Shown here piece after piece: positions 16,479 through 23,769 of a DNA stretch of 45,679 nucleotides. Every line of letters begins with the position of its first letter. The first letter of the stretch is position 1. Both the position numbers and the translations under genes were made by a program. Source of the stretch: an uncultured Acidobacteriia bacterium. GTDB taxonomy: Bacteria; Acidobacteriota; Terriglobia; Bryobacterales; Bryobacteraceae. Location of the stretch: assembly GCA_903907865.1 (NCBI GenBank), contig CAIVPR010000155.1, positions 1 to 45,679 of the forward strand, in the 5' to 3' direction. The notes under the pieces are model-generated. The model was not told the origin of the DNA. It did not search any database and saw nothing but the letters and a program-made list of their open reading frames with translations.

Positions 16479-17204
16479 TTATTCGTTGGTGGCCGGTGGC
16501 CCAATGATTGTTCCGACAGGCTCTCCACTCGCCATTCGCATTATATTGCCCGGCGTGAGCTGGTTGAAGACCAAGATCGGCAGGCGGTTGTCGCGGCACA
16601 TGGCGATGGAGGTGGCGTCCATGACGCCGAGCGACTTTGTCAGCACCTCGGTATAGGTGATGTGCTTGTACATCACCGCGTCGTCGTGCTTCTTGGGGTC
16701 CTTGTCGTACACGCCGTCGACCTTGGTGGCCTTGGCGATCACCTGGGCCTTGATTTCGAGCGCCCGCAGACTGGCCGCGGTGTCGGTGGAGAAGTAGGGG
16801 TTGGAGGTGCCTGCGGCGAAGATGACGACGCGGCCCTTTTCGAGGTGCCGGATGGCGCGGCGACGGATGTAGGGCTCTGCGACCTGGTGCATCTCGATGG
16901 CACTCATGACGCGCGTGTGCTGTCCGATCTGTTCGAGCGCGTCGCAGAGGGCAAGGGAATTGATGACGGTCGCGAGCATGCCCATGTGGTCGCCGGTGAC
17001 GCGGTCCATGCTTTTGGCGGCAAGGGCGACGCCGCGGAAGATGTTGCCGCCGCCGACCACGACGCCGACCTGCACGCCCGCGCGGGCGACGGAGGCGACT
17101 TCCTCTGCCAGCGCCTTGACCTTTTCGCCGTCGATACCGAACGACTGTTGGCCGGCCATGGCCTCGCCACTGAGCTTCAAGAGGATGCGGTCGAATTTGG
17201 GCAT
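16479..17204 (-). CDS. pyrH: UMP kinase
   Basis: PyrH phosphorylates UMP to UDP for pyrimidine nucleotide synthesis. The 241-residue hexameric amino-acid-kinase-family protein shows [11 protein letters not shown] at the N-terminus, [13 protein letters not shown] (nucleotide-binding glycine motif), [33 protein letters not shown], and the C-terminal [10 protein letters not shown]. The gene follows tsf with a terminator-like hairpin in the 60-bp gap and is 4 bp ahead of frr, an arrangement common across bacteria. Confidence 0.97.
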   Translation of the reverse strand: MPKFDRILLKLSGEAMAGQQSFGIDGEKVKALAEEVASVARAGVQVGVVVGGGNIFRGVALAAKSMDRVTGDHMGMLATVINSLALCDALEQIGQHTRVMSAIEMHQVAEPYIRRRAIRHLEKGRVVIFAAGTSNPYFSTDTAASLRALEIKAQVIAKATKVDGVYDKDPKKHDDAVMYKHITYTEVLTKSLGVMDATSIAMCRDNRLPILVFNQLTPGNIMRMASGEPVGTIIGPPATNE

Positions 17205-17221
17205 TGAATCCAGTCTAGGGC

Positions 17222-17249
17222 AAAAAAAAGGCGGACCCGAAGGTCCGCC
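17222..17249 (-). terminator. Terminator between tsf and pyrH
   Basis: On the minus strand an 8-bp perfect stem (GGCGGACC / GGTCCGCC, 17230-17237 and 17242-17249) with a CGAA-position tetraloop is followed by a run of eight T (17229-17222). It looks like a full intrinsic terminator placed inside the cluster, so pyrH-frr would be expressed by readthrough or from their own promoter. Confidence 0.8.
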
Positions 17250-17264
17250 GGATTTTCTTTCAAA

Positions 17265-17873
17265 CTACGCTTGCTCGGTGTCGCCGACCTTGTAACGGGT
17301 GAAGCGGGAGACCGTGATGTTCTCGCCCAGCTTGGCGATTTTCGCCTTGATCAACTGGTCGATGGTGGTGGAGGGTTCCTTGACGAAGGGCTGGTCGAGG
17401 AGGCAAACCTCTTCGAAGAATTTGCCCATGCGGCCTTCGACGATCTTTTCGGCGACCTTTTCAGGCTTGCCTTCATTGATCACGCGGGCCTTCTGGATTT
17501 CCTTTTCCTTGGCGATGGCGGACTCGGTAACGTCCTCGCGGCGGATGTAGCGGGGGTCGGCTGCGGCGATGTGCATCGCGATGTCGCGGACGAGTTCCTG
17601 GAAATCGTCGGTGCGAGCCACGAAATCGGATTCACAGTTGACTTCGACGAGCACGCCCAACTGGGCACCGGCATGGATGTAGGTACCGATGGTGCCCTGC
17701 TTGGTGCTGCGGCTGGCCTTCTTGCCGGCAGACGCGATACCGCGCTTGCGGAGGACGACTTCGGCTTCCGCCAAGTCACCCTTGGCCTCGGTGAGGGCGC
17801 TTTTGCATTCCATCATTCCAGCGCCGGTACGTTCCCGGAGCTGCTTCACTAGACTTGCGCTGATATCGGGCAT
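17265..17873 (-). CDS. tsf: Elongation factor Ts
   Basis: EF-Ts recycles EF-Tu by releasing GDP. The 202-residue protein is the short form found in many bacteria (the E. coli protein is about 283 aa). It has the conserved N-terminal UBA-like domain and EF-Tu contact sequence ([23 protein letters not shown]), the basic [13 protein letters not shown] stretch, and the core [18 protein letters not shown]. The C-terminus ends with the conserved [16 protein letters not shown]. It lies 86 bp after rpsB, in the usual order. Confidence 0.97.
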   Translation of the reverse strand: MPDISASLVKQLRERTGAGMMECKSALTEAKGDLAEAEVVLRKRGIASAGKKASRSTKQGTIGTYIHAGAQLGVLVEVNCESDFVARTDDFQELVRDIAMHIAAADPRYIRREDVTESAIAKEKEIQKARVINEGKPEKVAEKIVEGRMGKFFEEVCLLDQPFVKEPSTTIDQLIKAKIAKLGENITVSRFTRYKVGDTEQA

Positions 17874-17920
17874 ATGTTCGATTATCGGATAATGGGGTTG
17901 TTACGAGGGGGTGACAGCCC

Positions 17921-17943
17921 GGGCGACCGGGTTAAGGTCGCCC
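17921..17943 (-). other. Hairpin in the rpsB-tsf spacer
   Basis: An 8-bp perfect stem (GGGCGACC at 17921-17928 with GGTCGCCC at 17936-17943) and a 7-base loop lies between the rpsB stop and the tsf start on the minus strand. There is no T-run, so it is more likely an attenuator or RNA processing/stabilising structure than a full terminator. It may tune the high S2 to EF-Ts ratio. Confidence 0.5.
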
Positions 17944-17959
17944 ATGCTGCGGAAAACAA

Positions 17960-18853
17960 TTAGCCGACTGTCTGGACAGCTTCGGCCGGGGCATCGGCGA
18001 CTTCCGAGCCGGGACCCTTGCGGGTGGCGGGCGGAGCATCGTCGACCATGAGGCTTTCCTGCATGATCTGCTCGGCGTACTTGGCGTCCACGTACTGCGA
18101 GTAGTCGGTCAGGTCCTCGGACGGATTTTCGTCGCTCACAACCTTTTCGGTGGTGAAGTCGTGCTCGGTGGCCAGACCGCGGCCTTCGATAACGGCGTCG
18201 GAAATCTTGCTGGTGAACAGGCGGATGGCGCGGAGGGCGTCATCGTTGCCGGGAATCACCCAGTCGACTTCGTCGGGATCGCAATTGGTGTCGACGATGG
18301 CCACGACCGGGATACCCAGGCGGCGGGCTTCCTTGACCGCAATCGCTTCCTTGTTGGAGTCGATGATGAAGATCACATCCGGCAGGCCGGGCATGTCCTT
18401 GATTCCGGCGAGGTTCGAATCGAGCTGCTTGCGCTCGCGCTCCATCCGGACGATTTCTTTCTTGGGACGTCCGCCCCAGTTGCCTTCGGCAGCCATCAGC
18501 TCGAGTTCCTTGAGCCGCTTGATGGACTTCTGCACGGTCACCATGTTGGTGAGCAGTCCGCCCAGCCAGCGTTGGTTGACGTAGTACATCTGGCAGCGGG
18601 TGGCTTCCTCGGCGACGGCTTCCTGGGCCTGGCGCTTGGTGCCGACGAAGAGGACGTTCTTGCCCTGCATCGCCATTTCCACTACATACCGGGCTGCATC
18701 CTTGAAGAGCTTGAGGGTCTTCTGGAGGTCGATGATGTAGATACCGTTGCGTTCGCCAAAGATGTATTCCTTCATCTTTGGATTCCAGCGCTTGGTCTGG
18801 TGCCCGAAGTGAACGCCTGCTTCGAGCAATTCTTTCATGGATATTGCGGGCAA
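17960..18853 (-). CDS. rpsB: 30S ribosomal protein S2
   Basis: S2 sits on the back of the 30S subunit and helps recruit S1. The 297-residue protein opens [24 protein letters not shown], continues with [14 protein letters not shown] and FVGTKRQAQ, and has [20 protein letters not shown] and [15 protein letters not shown], all diagnostic. The preferred start is TTG at 18853: an AAGGAG Shine-Dalgarno lies about 5 bases upstream of it but 20 bases upstream of the first ATG (18838), and relatives usually have several residues before SMKELLEAG. The protein is some 50 residues longer than E. coli S2 because of an acidic, Ala/Pro-rich C-terminal tail. Confidence 0.97.
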   Translation of the reverse strand: MPAISMKELLEAGVHFGHQTKRWNPKMKEYIFGERNGIYIIDLQKTLKLFKDAARYVVEMAMQGKNVLFVGTKRQAQEAVAEEATRCQMYYVNQRWLGGLLTNMVTVQKSIKRLKELELMAAEGNWGGRPKKEIVRMERERKQLDSNLAGIKDMPGLPDVIFIIDSNKEAIAVKEARRLGIPVVAIVDTNCDPDEVDWVIPGNDDALRAIRLFTSKISDAVIEGRGLATEHDFTTEKVVSDENPSEDLTDYSQYVDAKYAEQIMQESLMVDDAPPATRKGPGSEVADAPAEAVQTVG

Positions 18854-18965
18854 ATAAACTCCTTGAAATCGGGCCCCCGGTCTCCGGCGTGCGCCCTAAG
18901 CGAGATTTGCACTGGGAGGTTCGGAGGGGATGGTGCGGGTAAGGTTCCGGTTGGAACCAAGAAAC

Positions 18966-18993
18966 GGGGTGTGGATTCGAAAATCCACACCCC
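18966..18993 (-). terminator. Hairpin downstream of rpsI
   Basis: An 11-bp perfect stem (GGGGTGTGGAT / ATCCACACCCC) with a 6-base loop lies 24 bases after the rpsI stop on the minus strand. Only a weak T-rich stretch follows, so termination is probably partial. It separates rplM-rpsI from rpsB, and the remaining 110 bp up to rpsB may hold a separate promoter that I could not identify. Confidence 0.6.
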
Positions 18994-19017
18994 AAGCCAC
19001 TTTGCAGCCAAACGCGA

Positions 19018-19419
19018 TTAGCGCTTGGAGAACTGGAAGCGCTTGCGTGCGCCCTTCTGACCGTACTTCTTGCGCTCGTGCTGGCGCGCGTCGCGGGTCA
19101 GGAAGCCTGCCTTTTTGAGGGTGGGCCGCAATTCGGCGTTGAATTCGATCAGCGCGCGGGAGATGCCCATGCGGATCGCGCCGGACTGGCCGGAAACGCC
19201 GCCGCCGTTGGCGAGGACGAGGACGTCGAAACGGTCCTGCATCTCCACCAAACGCAGGGGCTGCTGCGCGGGGACGCGCAAAGCCTCGGTCGGGAAGTAA
19301 TTCTCAAAGGCGCGACCGTTGACGGTGATCTTGCCGGATCCCGGTCGCAAGAAGATGCGGGCGACGCTGGTCTTCCGGCGGCCCGTGCCCAAGTACTGCT
19401 CAATTTTCTTAAACGCCAA
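19018..19419 (-). CDS. rpsI: 30S ribosomal protein S9
   Basis: S9 has a long basic tail reaching the P-site tRNA. The 133-residue protein starts [30 protein letters not shown] near its N-terminus and ends in the invariant [17 protein letters not shown], whose terminal Lys-Arg contacts tRNA. The middle [19 protein letters not shown] is also typical. It follows rplM by 35 bp, the standard L13-S9 pairing, and is transcribed with it. Confidence 0.98.
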   Translation of the reverse strand: MAFKKIEQYLGTGRRKTSVARIFLRPGSGKITVNGRAFENYFPTEALRVPAQQPLRLVEMQDRFDVLVLANGGGVSGQSGAIRMGISRALIEFNAELRPTLKKAGFLTRDARQHERKKYGQKGARKRFQFSKR

Positions 19420-19454
19420 CGTGCAATTCCTTCTTTCCTATTTCCGGGTGGACC

Positions 19455-19886
19455 CTAAGCGACGGCCATGGCCGTTGGTTGCTGGGCCGCGTGCGGGTGT
19501 TTGTCGCCCGCGTAGACCTTGAGCTTGCGGTACATCTGCTTGCCGAGCTTCGTCTTGGGCAGCATGCCCGAGATGGCTTCCTCCACCATGCGGGCAGGGC
19601 GGGTGGCGCGGACCTTGCGGGCCCCCGTCTCCACCAAGCCGCCGGGGAAGCCCGTGTAGCTGCGGTAGATCTTCTGGTCATCCTTGTTGCCGGTCAGTTT
19701 GACCTTTGCGGCGTTCAAGATGATCACATGGTCGCCGGTATCCAGAAAGGGCGACCAGATTGCTTTGTGCTTGCCCATAAGCAGGCGCGTCGCTTTCGCG
19801 GCGACCTTGCCGAGGACAACATCGTTGGCATCAATGACATGCCACTTTCTTTCGATTTCCGACTGGGTCGGAAAGACCGTACTCAT
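19455..19886 (-). CDS. rplM: 50S ribosomal protein L13
   Basis: L13 is an early assembly protein of the 50S subunit. The 143-residue protein has the diagnostic order: ERKWHVIDANDVVLGKVAAKATRLLMGKHK at residues 11-40, TGDHVIILNAAKVKLTGNK, KIYRSYTGFPGG, and the C-terminal AISGMLPKTKLGKQMYRKLKVYAGDKHPHAAQQP. The length is normal. It is the first gene of the translation cluster, and a promoter with a perfect -35 box lies about 60 bp upstream. Confidence 0.98.
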   Translation of the reverse strand: MSTVFPTQSEIERKWHVIDANDVVLGKVAAKATRLLMGKHKAIWSPFLDTGDHVIILNAAKVKLTGNKDDQKIYRSYTGFPGGLVETGARKVRATRPARMVEEAISGMLPKTKLGKQMYRKLKVYAGDKHPHAAQQPTAMAVA

Positions 19887-19923
19887 GAAGACACGACTCC
19901 GTAATATTTGCGCTTACCAATAT

Positions 19924-19952
19924 AGGCTATCGAAGGCGGCGCGAGATGTCAA
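19924..19952 (-). promoter_or_regulatory. Promoter of the rplM cluster
   Basis: On the minus strand a perfect TTGACA (19952-19947) is followed after 17 bp by TAGCCT (19929-19924), leading into AT-rich TATATT. Transcription would begin near 19917, giving a leader of about 30 bases before the rplM ATG at 19886. The -10 match is modest, but position and spacing fit. Confidence 0.5.
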
Positions 19953-19973
19953 TATCGCCGAAAGACAATGCAA

Positions 19974-20012
19974 CGCCCCTGCCTCCACAAGGCTGTGAAG
20001 GCGGAAGGGGCG
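19974..20012. repeat. Inverted repeat in the rplM / metal-binding gene spacer
   Basis: CGCCCCT (19974-19980) pairs with AGGGGCG (20006-20012), and inside it GCCT pairs with AGGC, forming an interrupted 11-bp stem. It lies upstream of the rplM promoter and, in the other direction, about 120 bases before the metal-binding protein gene. It has no terminator T-run. It could be part of a 5' leader RNA for the plus-strand operon. Confidence 0.35.
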
Positions 20013-20055
20013 GAACGCCTTCTTGCAAAGGTGAGCGCCTTCTGCCTGGCCGGAA

Positions 20056-20072
20056 ATACCCGTGGGGGGTAC
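20056..20072 (+). promoter_or_regulatory. CsoR-like metal-sensor operator candidate
   Basis: The sequence ATACCCGTGGGGGGTAC contains inverted TACCC (20057-20061) and GGGTA (20067-20071) arms around a G-rich centre. This is the general form of operators bound by the CsoR/RcnR family of copper and nickel sensors (TACCC...GGGTA with a G/C-tract). It lies 58 bases upstream of the gene for a protein with a heavy-metal-binding domain. The assignment rests on motif form and context only. Confidence 0.35.
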
Positions 20073-20129
20073 ACCAAGACCGTCTTCACCAGTATACAAG
20101 ATTGTCATGCCGGACGCTATGCTGGATTC

Positions 20130-20993
20130 ATGGTTCCCGGATCGATTTCGCGTCGGGAGGTGCTGATTCTGCTCACCGGAGCGGCCTCGACTTTCGCGCA
20201 GGAGCCCGAGCCGGAGTTTGTGTGCCCGATGGACAAGGATGTCCGGTCGAAAGTACCCGGCCAATGCCCCCGTTGCGGCATGAAACTGGTGGCCGGTGTT
20301 CCCGACGCGCGCGAATTCCGGGTTTCGATGCGGCGGACTTCCGACGGCTTGGCGTTGCGGGTGGTGGATCCCGATTCCGGCGCGACCGTGCGCGACTTCG
20401 AGCTGATGCACGAGCGCCTGTTCCATTTGTTTGTCGTCAGCCAGGATTTGGCGTTCTTCGCGCACGTGCATCCCGAGTTTGACGCGGCGACCGGGGAGTT
20501 CCGGGTGGCGTTGCCGTTGTCGAAGCCGGGGATGTACCGGATTCTGAGCGATTTCTACCCGCACGGGGCGACTCCGCAGTTGGTCGCGGGTACCCTTATG
20601 ATGCCAGGCGCGGGGTTTTCCCTGGGCGTCGCGCGGCCGGGGGCTGACTTGGCCCCGAAACGCGGCGAAAACGTCGGCGTCGAATTGGTCTTGGAACCAC
20701 CACGGCCTTTGGCCGGGTTCAAGACGATGCTGTTTTTCCGTTTGTCGCCGTCGGAGGGCGTCGAGCCGTATTTGGGGGCAATGGGGCACATGCTGGCGGC
20801 AAGCGCGGACCTCATCGACATGATGCATCTCCATCCGATCTATGTCACCGAGCCGGAGGGCGGGGCCTACCGGCAGATCCAGTTCAACGTCATCTTTCCG
20901 CGCGAGGGCGTGCACCGGGTGTGGGTGCAGTTCCAAAGGGCGGGCGTGGTGAATACGGTGGCGTTCAATGTGCCGGTGGAGGCGCTCGGGTGA
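20130..20993 (+). CDS. Exported heavy-metal-binding-domain protein
   Basis: The 287-residue protein has an N-terminal export signal with a twin-arginine-like start (SISRREVLILLTGAASTFA). Directly after it comes a heavy-metal-binding domain of the type seen in copper ATPases and CusB relatives (FVCPMDKDVRS..PGQCPRCGMKL), with Cys and Met ligands. The rest (about 65-287) is beta-rich with clusters of His and Met: LMHERLFHLFVVSQ, FFAHVHPEF, YPHGATPQ, GHMLAASADLIDMMHLHPI. This suggests a periplasmic copper-binding role. ATG 20130 is chosen because it begins the signal; longer in-frame starts lack one. The next gene overlaps it by 4 bp (GTGA) and the oxidase gene follows, so it may deliver or sense copper for that oxidase. 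Confidence 0.75.
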   Translation: MVPGSISRREVLILLTGAASTFAQEPEPEFVCPMDKDVRSKVPGQCPRCGMKLVAGVPDAREFRVSMRRTSDGLALRVVDPDSGATVRDFELMHERLFHLFVVSQDLAFFAHVHPEFDAATGEFRVALPLSKPGMYRILSDFYPHGATPQLVAGTLMMPGAGFSLGVARPGADLAPKRGENVGVELVLEPPRPLAGFKTMLFFRLSPSEGVEPYLGAMGHMLAASADLIDMMHLHPIYVTEPEGGAYRQIQFNVIFPREGVHRVWVQFQRAGVVNTVAFNVPVEALG

Positions 20994-21619
20994 GGTTGCT
21001 GCTGTTTTTCGTGGCGCTGCCGTTGTTCGGGCACGACGTGATCTCCACCAAGGTGACTTGGACGAAGGAGCTTTCGAGGCTGGTTGGCAGGCGGTGCGCC
21101 TCCTGCCATGACGGGAAGGCGTCGTTTTCGCTGCTGGACTACGAGTCGGCCAGGCCTTGGGCCAAGGCCATCAAGGAGGAGACCGGCAACCGCCGGATGC
21201 CCCCGTGGCAGGCCATCAAGGGGTTTGGCGACTTTAAGGATGATGCGGGCCTGACGCAGGAGGAGATCGAGGTGATTTCCGACTGGGTGGAGGGCGGGGC
21301 TCCCGAGGGCGGTCCCAAGTGGCTTCCCGCGCGGTCCCTGCCGGTTCGAAAGGCCGCTCCGGTGAAGGTCCGGGGATCATGGCAGCCGGGAAAGGGCGGC
21401 AAGGTGGTCGCGGTGAAGCCGGACGGGTTGAAGCCCGGTGCCAGCGCGCAAGTCGTCGGGGAGTTGCCGGACGGTGGGATCGTACCATTGTTATGGATCT
21501 ACCGGTTCGACTCGAAATACCTTCGCACCTACGTGTACCGAACGCCGGTGGAACTGCCGGCGGGGACGCGGGTCCGGGTTTCGCCGGCCGATGCCGGGAC
21601 CGTCACCCTTTTTCAATGA
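20990..21619 (+). CDS. Exported monohaem cytochrome c
   Basis: The 209-residue protein starts at GTG 20990, overlapping the stop of the preceding gene (GTGA). It begins with a signal peptide (RLLLFFVALPLFG). A single haem-attachment motif CASCH lies at about residue 36, and RRMPPW around residue 70 supplies the likely distal Met ligand. This order (CxxCH, then RxMPPW, then LTQEEIEVISDWVEGGAPEG) matches the small cytochrome domains common in Acidobacteria and Planctomycetes. The C-terminal half (about 115-209) is a beta-rich unit without further haem motifs. Its stop overlaps the start of the oxidase subunit I gene, so it probably passes electrons to that oxidase. Confidence 0.8.
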   Translation: MRLLLFFVALPLFGHDVISTKVTWTKELSRLVGRRCASCHDGKASFSLLDYESARPWAKAIKEETGNRRMPPWQAIKGFGDFKDDAGLTQEEIEVISDWVEGGAPEGGPKWLPARSLPVRKAAPVKVRGSWQPGKGGKVVAVKPDGLKPGASAQVVGELPDGGIVPLLWIYRFDSKYLRTYVYRTPVELPAGTRVRVSPADAGTVTLFQ

Positions 21620-23163
21620 ATTCCGCCCTTACCGACCACCGGTTCGTCGCCCGCCTCTATTTCTTCCTGTCTCTGGGCGCGGTGCTGATCGGAGTTGTCC
21701 TCTCCTTATTGATGCGGTTCCACTTGGTCTATCCGCAGGTGCCTGTGGCATGGTTCGCGTCGATTTGGCCGACCAAGGCCTCTGGCGGCATCATGACACC
21801 GGAGTTGTACCTTTCCATCCTCACCCTGCATGGCACCCTGATGGTGTTTTTCGTGCTGACGCTCGCCCCGCTGAACGCCTTCGGCAATCTGGTGCTGCCG
21901 GAGCAACTTGGGTGCGGGCGGATGGCGTTTCCGCGGCTGAATTTGACGGCCTTTCTAGCGACGTTCGTCTCGTTCCTCATCCTGATCGCCTCGTTCCTGG
22001 TCAGCGATGGCGGTCCCCTTTCGGGCTGGACTGCCTATCCGCCGCTTTCCGCAGTGGGGGCGATTGCCGGACCTGGGCAGGGCCTGGGGCAAACGCTGTG
22101 GTTTGTGTCGATTGCGGTGTTCTGCATCGGATCCACCCTGTCGGCAATCAACGTTATCGCCACTGTGGTCGATTTGCGCGAGCCCGGGATTTCCATCTGG
22201 CAGATGCCGATTGCCTGCTGGAACTGGTTCATCACGTCGATCCTTGCGCTGGTGGTTTTTCCGGTCCTGCTGGCGGCGGGGATGCTGATTCTGCTCGACC
22301 GGGTCGCGGGCACCAGCTTCTTCATACCCGGCAACCTGCTGATTGCGGATAAGAAGTTGGCCAATTCGGGCGGCAGCCCGTTGCTGTGGCAGCACCTGTT
22401 CTGGTTTTTCGGCCACCCGGAGGTTTACATCGCGATCCTGCCGGGCATGGGGATTGTTTCGCACGTGCTTTCCAAGTACGCGCAGCGTTCCCTGTTCGGG
22501 AAGAAGACGATGATGGGGGCGACGGTGGCGATCGCCCTGCTGGGGATGCTGGTCTGGGGCCACCACATGTTTATCAGCGGGATCAGCCCGTACTCGGCGA
22601 TCGCGTTTTCACTGATTACAATGACGATCGGCGCGCCCTCGGCGGTGAAGACGCTGAACTGGATCGCGACGGTGTGGGGCTCGCGTCCGGAATTGAATAC
22701 CGCGATGCTGTTTTCGCTCGGGTTTGTGTCGGTGTTCGTGACCGGCGGGCTTTCGGGGATCTTTCTGGGACAGCCGCAGATCGACGCCTACTTCCATGAC
22801 ACGTACTTCGTGGTGGCGCATTTCCATATCGTGATGGGCGTGGCGGCGCTGTTCGCGATCTTCGCGGCGATTTTCGAATGGTTCCCGCTGCTCTGCGGCC
22901 GCATGATGGACGAACGGCTGGGGAAGGTCCATTTCTACCTGACGTTTGTTTTGGCGTACACGACGTTTGTGCCGATGCACTTTGTAGGGTTTGCGGGGAG
23001 CCCGAGGCGCTACGCGGACTTCACCACGTTCGAATTCCTGGCACCGCTGATGACGCTGCAGAAGGGGATAACGCACTCGGCGTTCGCCCTGGCGGCGGCG
23101 CAGGTGGTGTTTCTGGTTAATCTGGGCTGGAGTTGGCGGCGGGGGCGGACGGCGAACGGCTAG
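21616..23163 (+). CDS. ctaD: Haem-copper oxidase subunit I
   Basis: Subunit I of aa3-type terminal oxidases reduces O2 and pumps protons. The 515-residue membrane protein has about 12 helices and all haem/copper ligands: His72 (LHGTLMVFF), His267-Glu269-Tyr271 (FGHPEVYI, with the Cu-B His-Tyr pair and the type A Glu), His316-His317 (WGHHMF), and His394/His402/His404 (HDTYFVVAHFH). K-channel Lys345 is present (SAVKTLNW). In the conserved APDMAFPR block the aspartate that opens the D-channel is replaced by Arg102 (GCGRMAFPR), while Asn91 and Asn109 are kept. The ATG overlaps the cytochrome stop. No subunit II or III gene is in the window. Confidence 0.93.
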   Translation: MNSALTDHRFVARLYFFLSLGAVLIGVVLSLLMRFHLVYPQVPVAWFASIWPTKASGGIMTPELYLSILTLHGTLMVFFVLTLAPLNAFGNLVLPEQLGCGRMAFPRLNLTAFLATFVSFLILIASFLVSDGGPLSGWTAYPPLSAVGAIAGPGQGLGQTLWFVSIAVFCIGSTLSAINVIATVVDLREPGISIWQMPIACWNWFITSILALVVFPVLLAAGMLILLDRVAGTSFFIPGNLLIADKKLANSGGSPLLWQHLFWFFGHPEVYIAILPGMGIVSHVLSKYAQRSLFGKKTMMGATVAIALLGMLVWGHHMFISGISPYSAIAFSLITMTIGAPSAVKTLNWIATVWGSRPELNTAMLFSLGFVSVFVTGGLSGIFLGQPQIDAYFHDTYFVVAHFHIVMGVAALFAIFAAIFEWFPLLCGRMMDERLGKVHFYLTFVLAYTTFVPMHFVGFAGSPRRYADFTTFEFLAPLMTLQKGITHSAFALAAAQVVFLVNLGWSWRRGRTANG

Positions 23164-23190
23164 CTTCGGGCTGGCCGAGCTCGTGGTATC

Positions 23191-23769
23191 GTGACGGCAG
23201 TGGCGACGTTCGTCAACACATTCTTCGAGGCACGGGTGGAACAGCTTTTCGCATTGGCAGAGCTGGTGGAGCGGGCTTTCGCTTCCGCCGGACTCGACTA
23301 CCGCGTTATCGGTGGTCTGGCAACCTATTTGTACGTGGAGGAACGCGAGCCGGACGCTGGCCGGTTGACCAAGGATATCGATATAGTGGTGCGGCGCGAG
23401 GATCTGGCTGCTATCGCCGAAGCGGTGGAGCCGTTCGGGTTGCAATATCGGCATGTTGCGGGAGTGGACATGTTGGTGCAGGCGGGGCAGCCGTCGGCGA
23501 GGCGGGCGGTTCATATGGTGTTCAGCGGGGAGAAGGTGCGGCCTGAATATGCCGCTGCTGTGCCGGAGATGGCGGGCCTGCGCCAGTTGCAGGGGGTCCG
23601 GCTGGTTCCGGTGGAGGACCTGGTGCGTATGAAACTGACTAGTTTCCGTCTCAAGGACCAGGTCCATATCAAGGATTTGGACGAGGCCGGGGTGATCACC
23701 GAAGAAGTAGCGTTGAAGCTGCCGCCCGTATTGCGGGAACGACTCGAGGTTGCCCGTGCATCGGCCTGA
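23191..23769 (+). CDS. Nucleotidyltransferase-fold protein
   Basis: The 192-residue protein, starting at GTG 23191, has the core of a DNA-polymerase-beta-like nucleotidyltransferase: the glycine motif VIGGLATYLY (about residue 40) followed by the paired acidic residues of the catalytic strand (LTKDIDIVVRRED). The later segment VEDLVRMKLTSFRLKDQVHIKDLDEAGV resembles that of AbiEii/MenT-like and related stand-alone nucleotidyltransferases. Those proteins add nucleotides to tRNA or proteins and often act as toxins, but no cognate antitoxin gene is beside it. It lies 27 bp after ctaD and overlaps the start of the DUF1501 gene by 14 bp. Function unknown. Confidence 0.65.
   Translation: MTAVATFVNTFFEARVEQLFALAELVERAFASAGLDYRVIGGLATYLYVEEREPDAGRLTKDIDIVVRREDLAAIAEAVEPFGLQYRHVAGVDMLVQAGQPSARRAVHMVFSGEKVRPEYAAAVPEMAGLRQLQGVRLVPVEDLVRMKLTSFRLKDQVHIKDLDEAGVITEEVALKLPPVLRERLEVARASA

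Noticed and set aside
19953-20129. Riboswitch upstream of rplM or the metal-binding gene
   Set aside because: The hairpin-rich spacer lacks the conserved cores I know for TPP, cobalamin, SAM or other common riboswitches, and most of it lies upstream of the rplM promoter.
21319-21615. 99-codon extension of oxidase subunit I
   Set aside because: It overlaps the cytochrome c gene in another frame and has no membrane or signal character; the ATGA overlap marks the true start.
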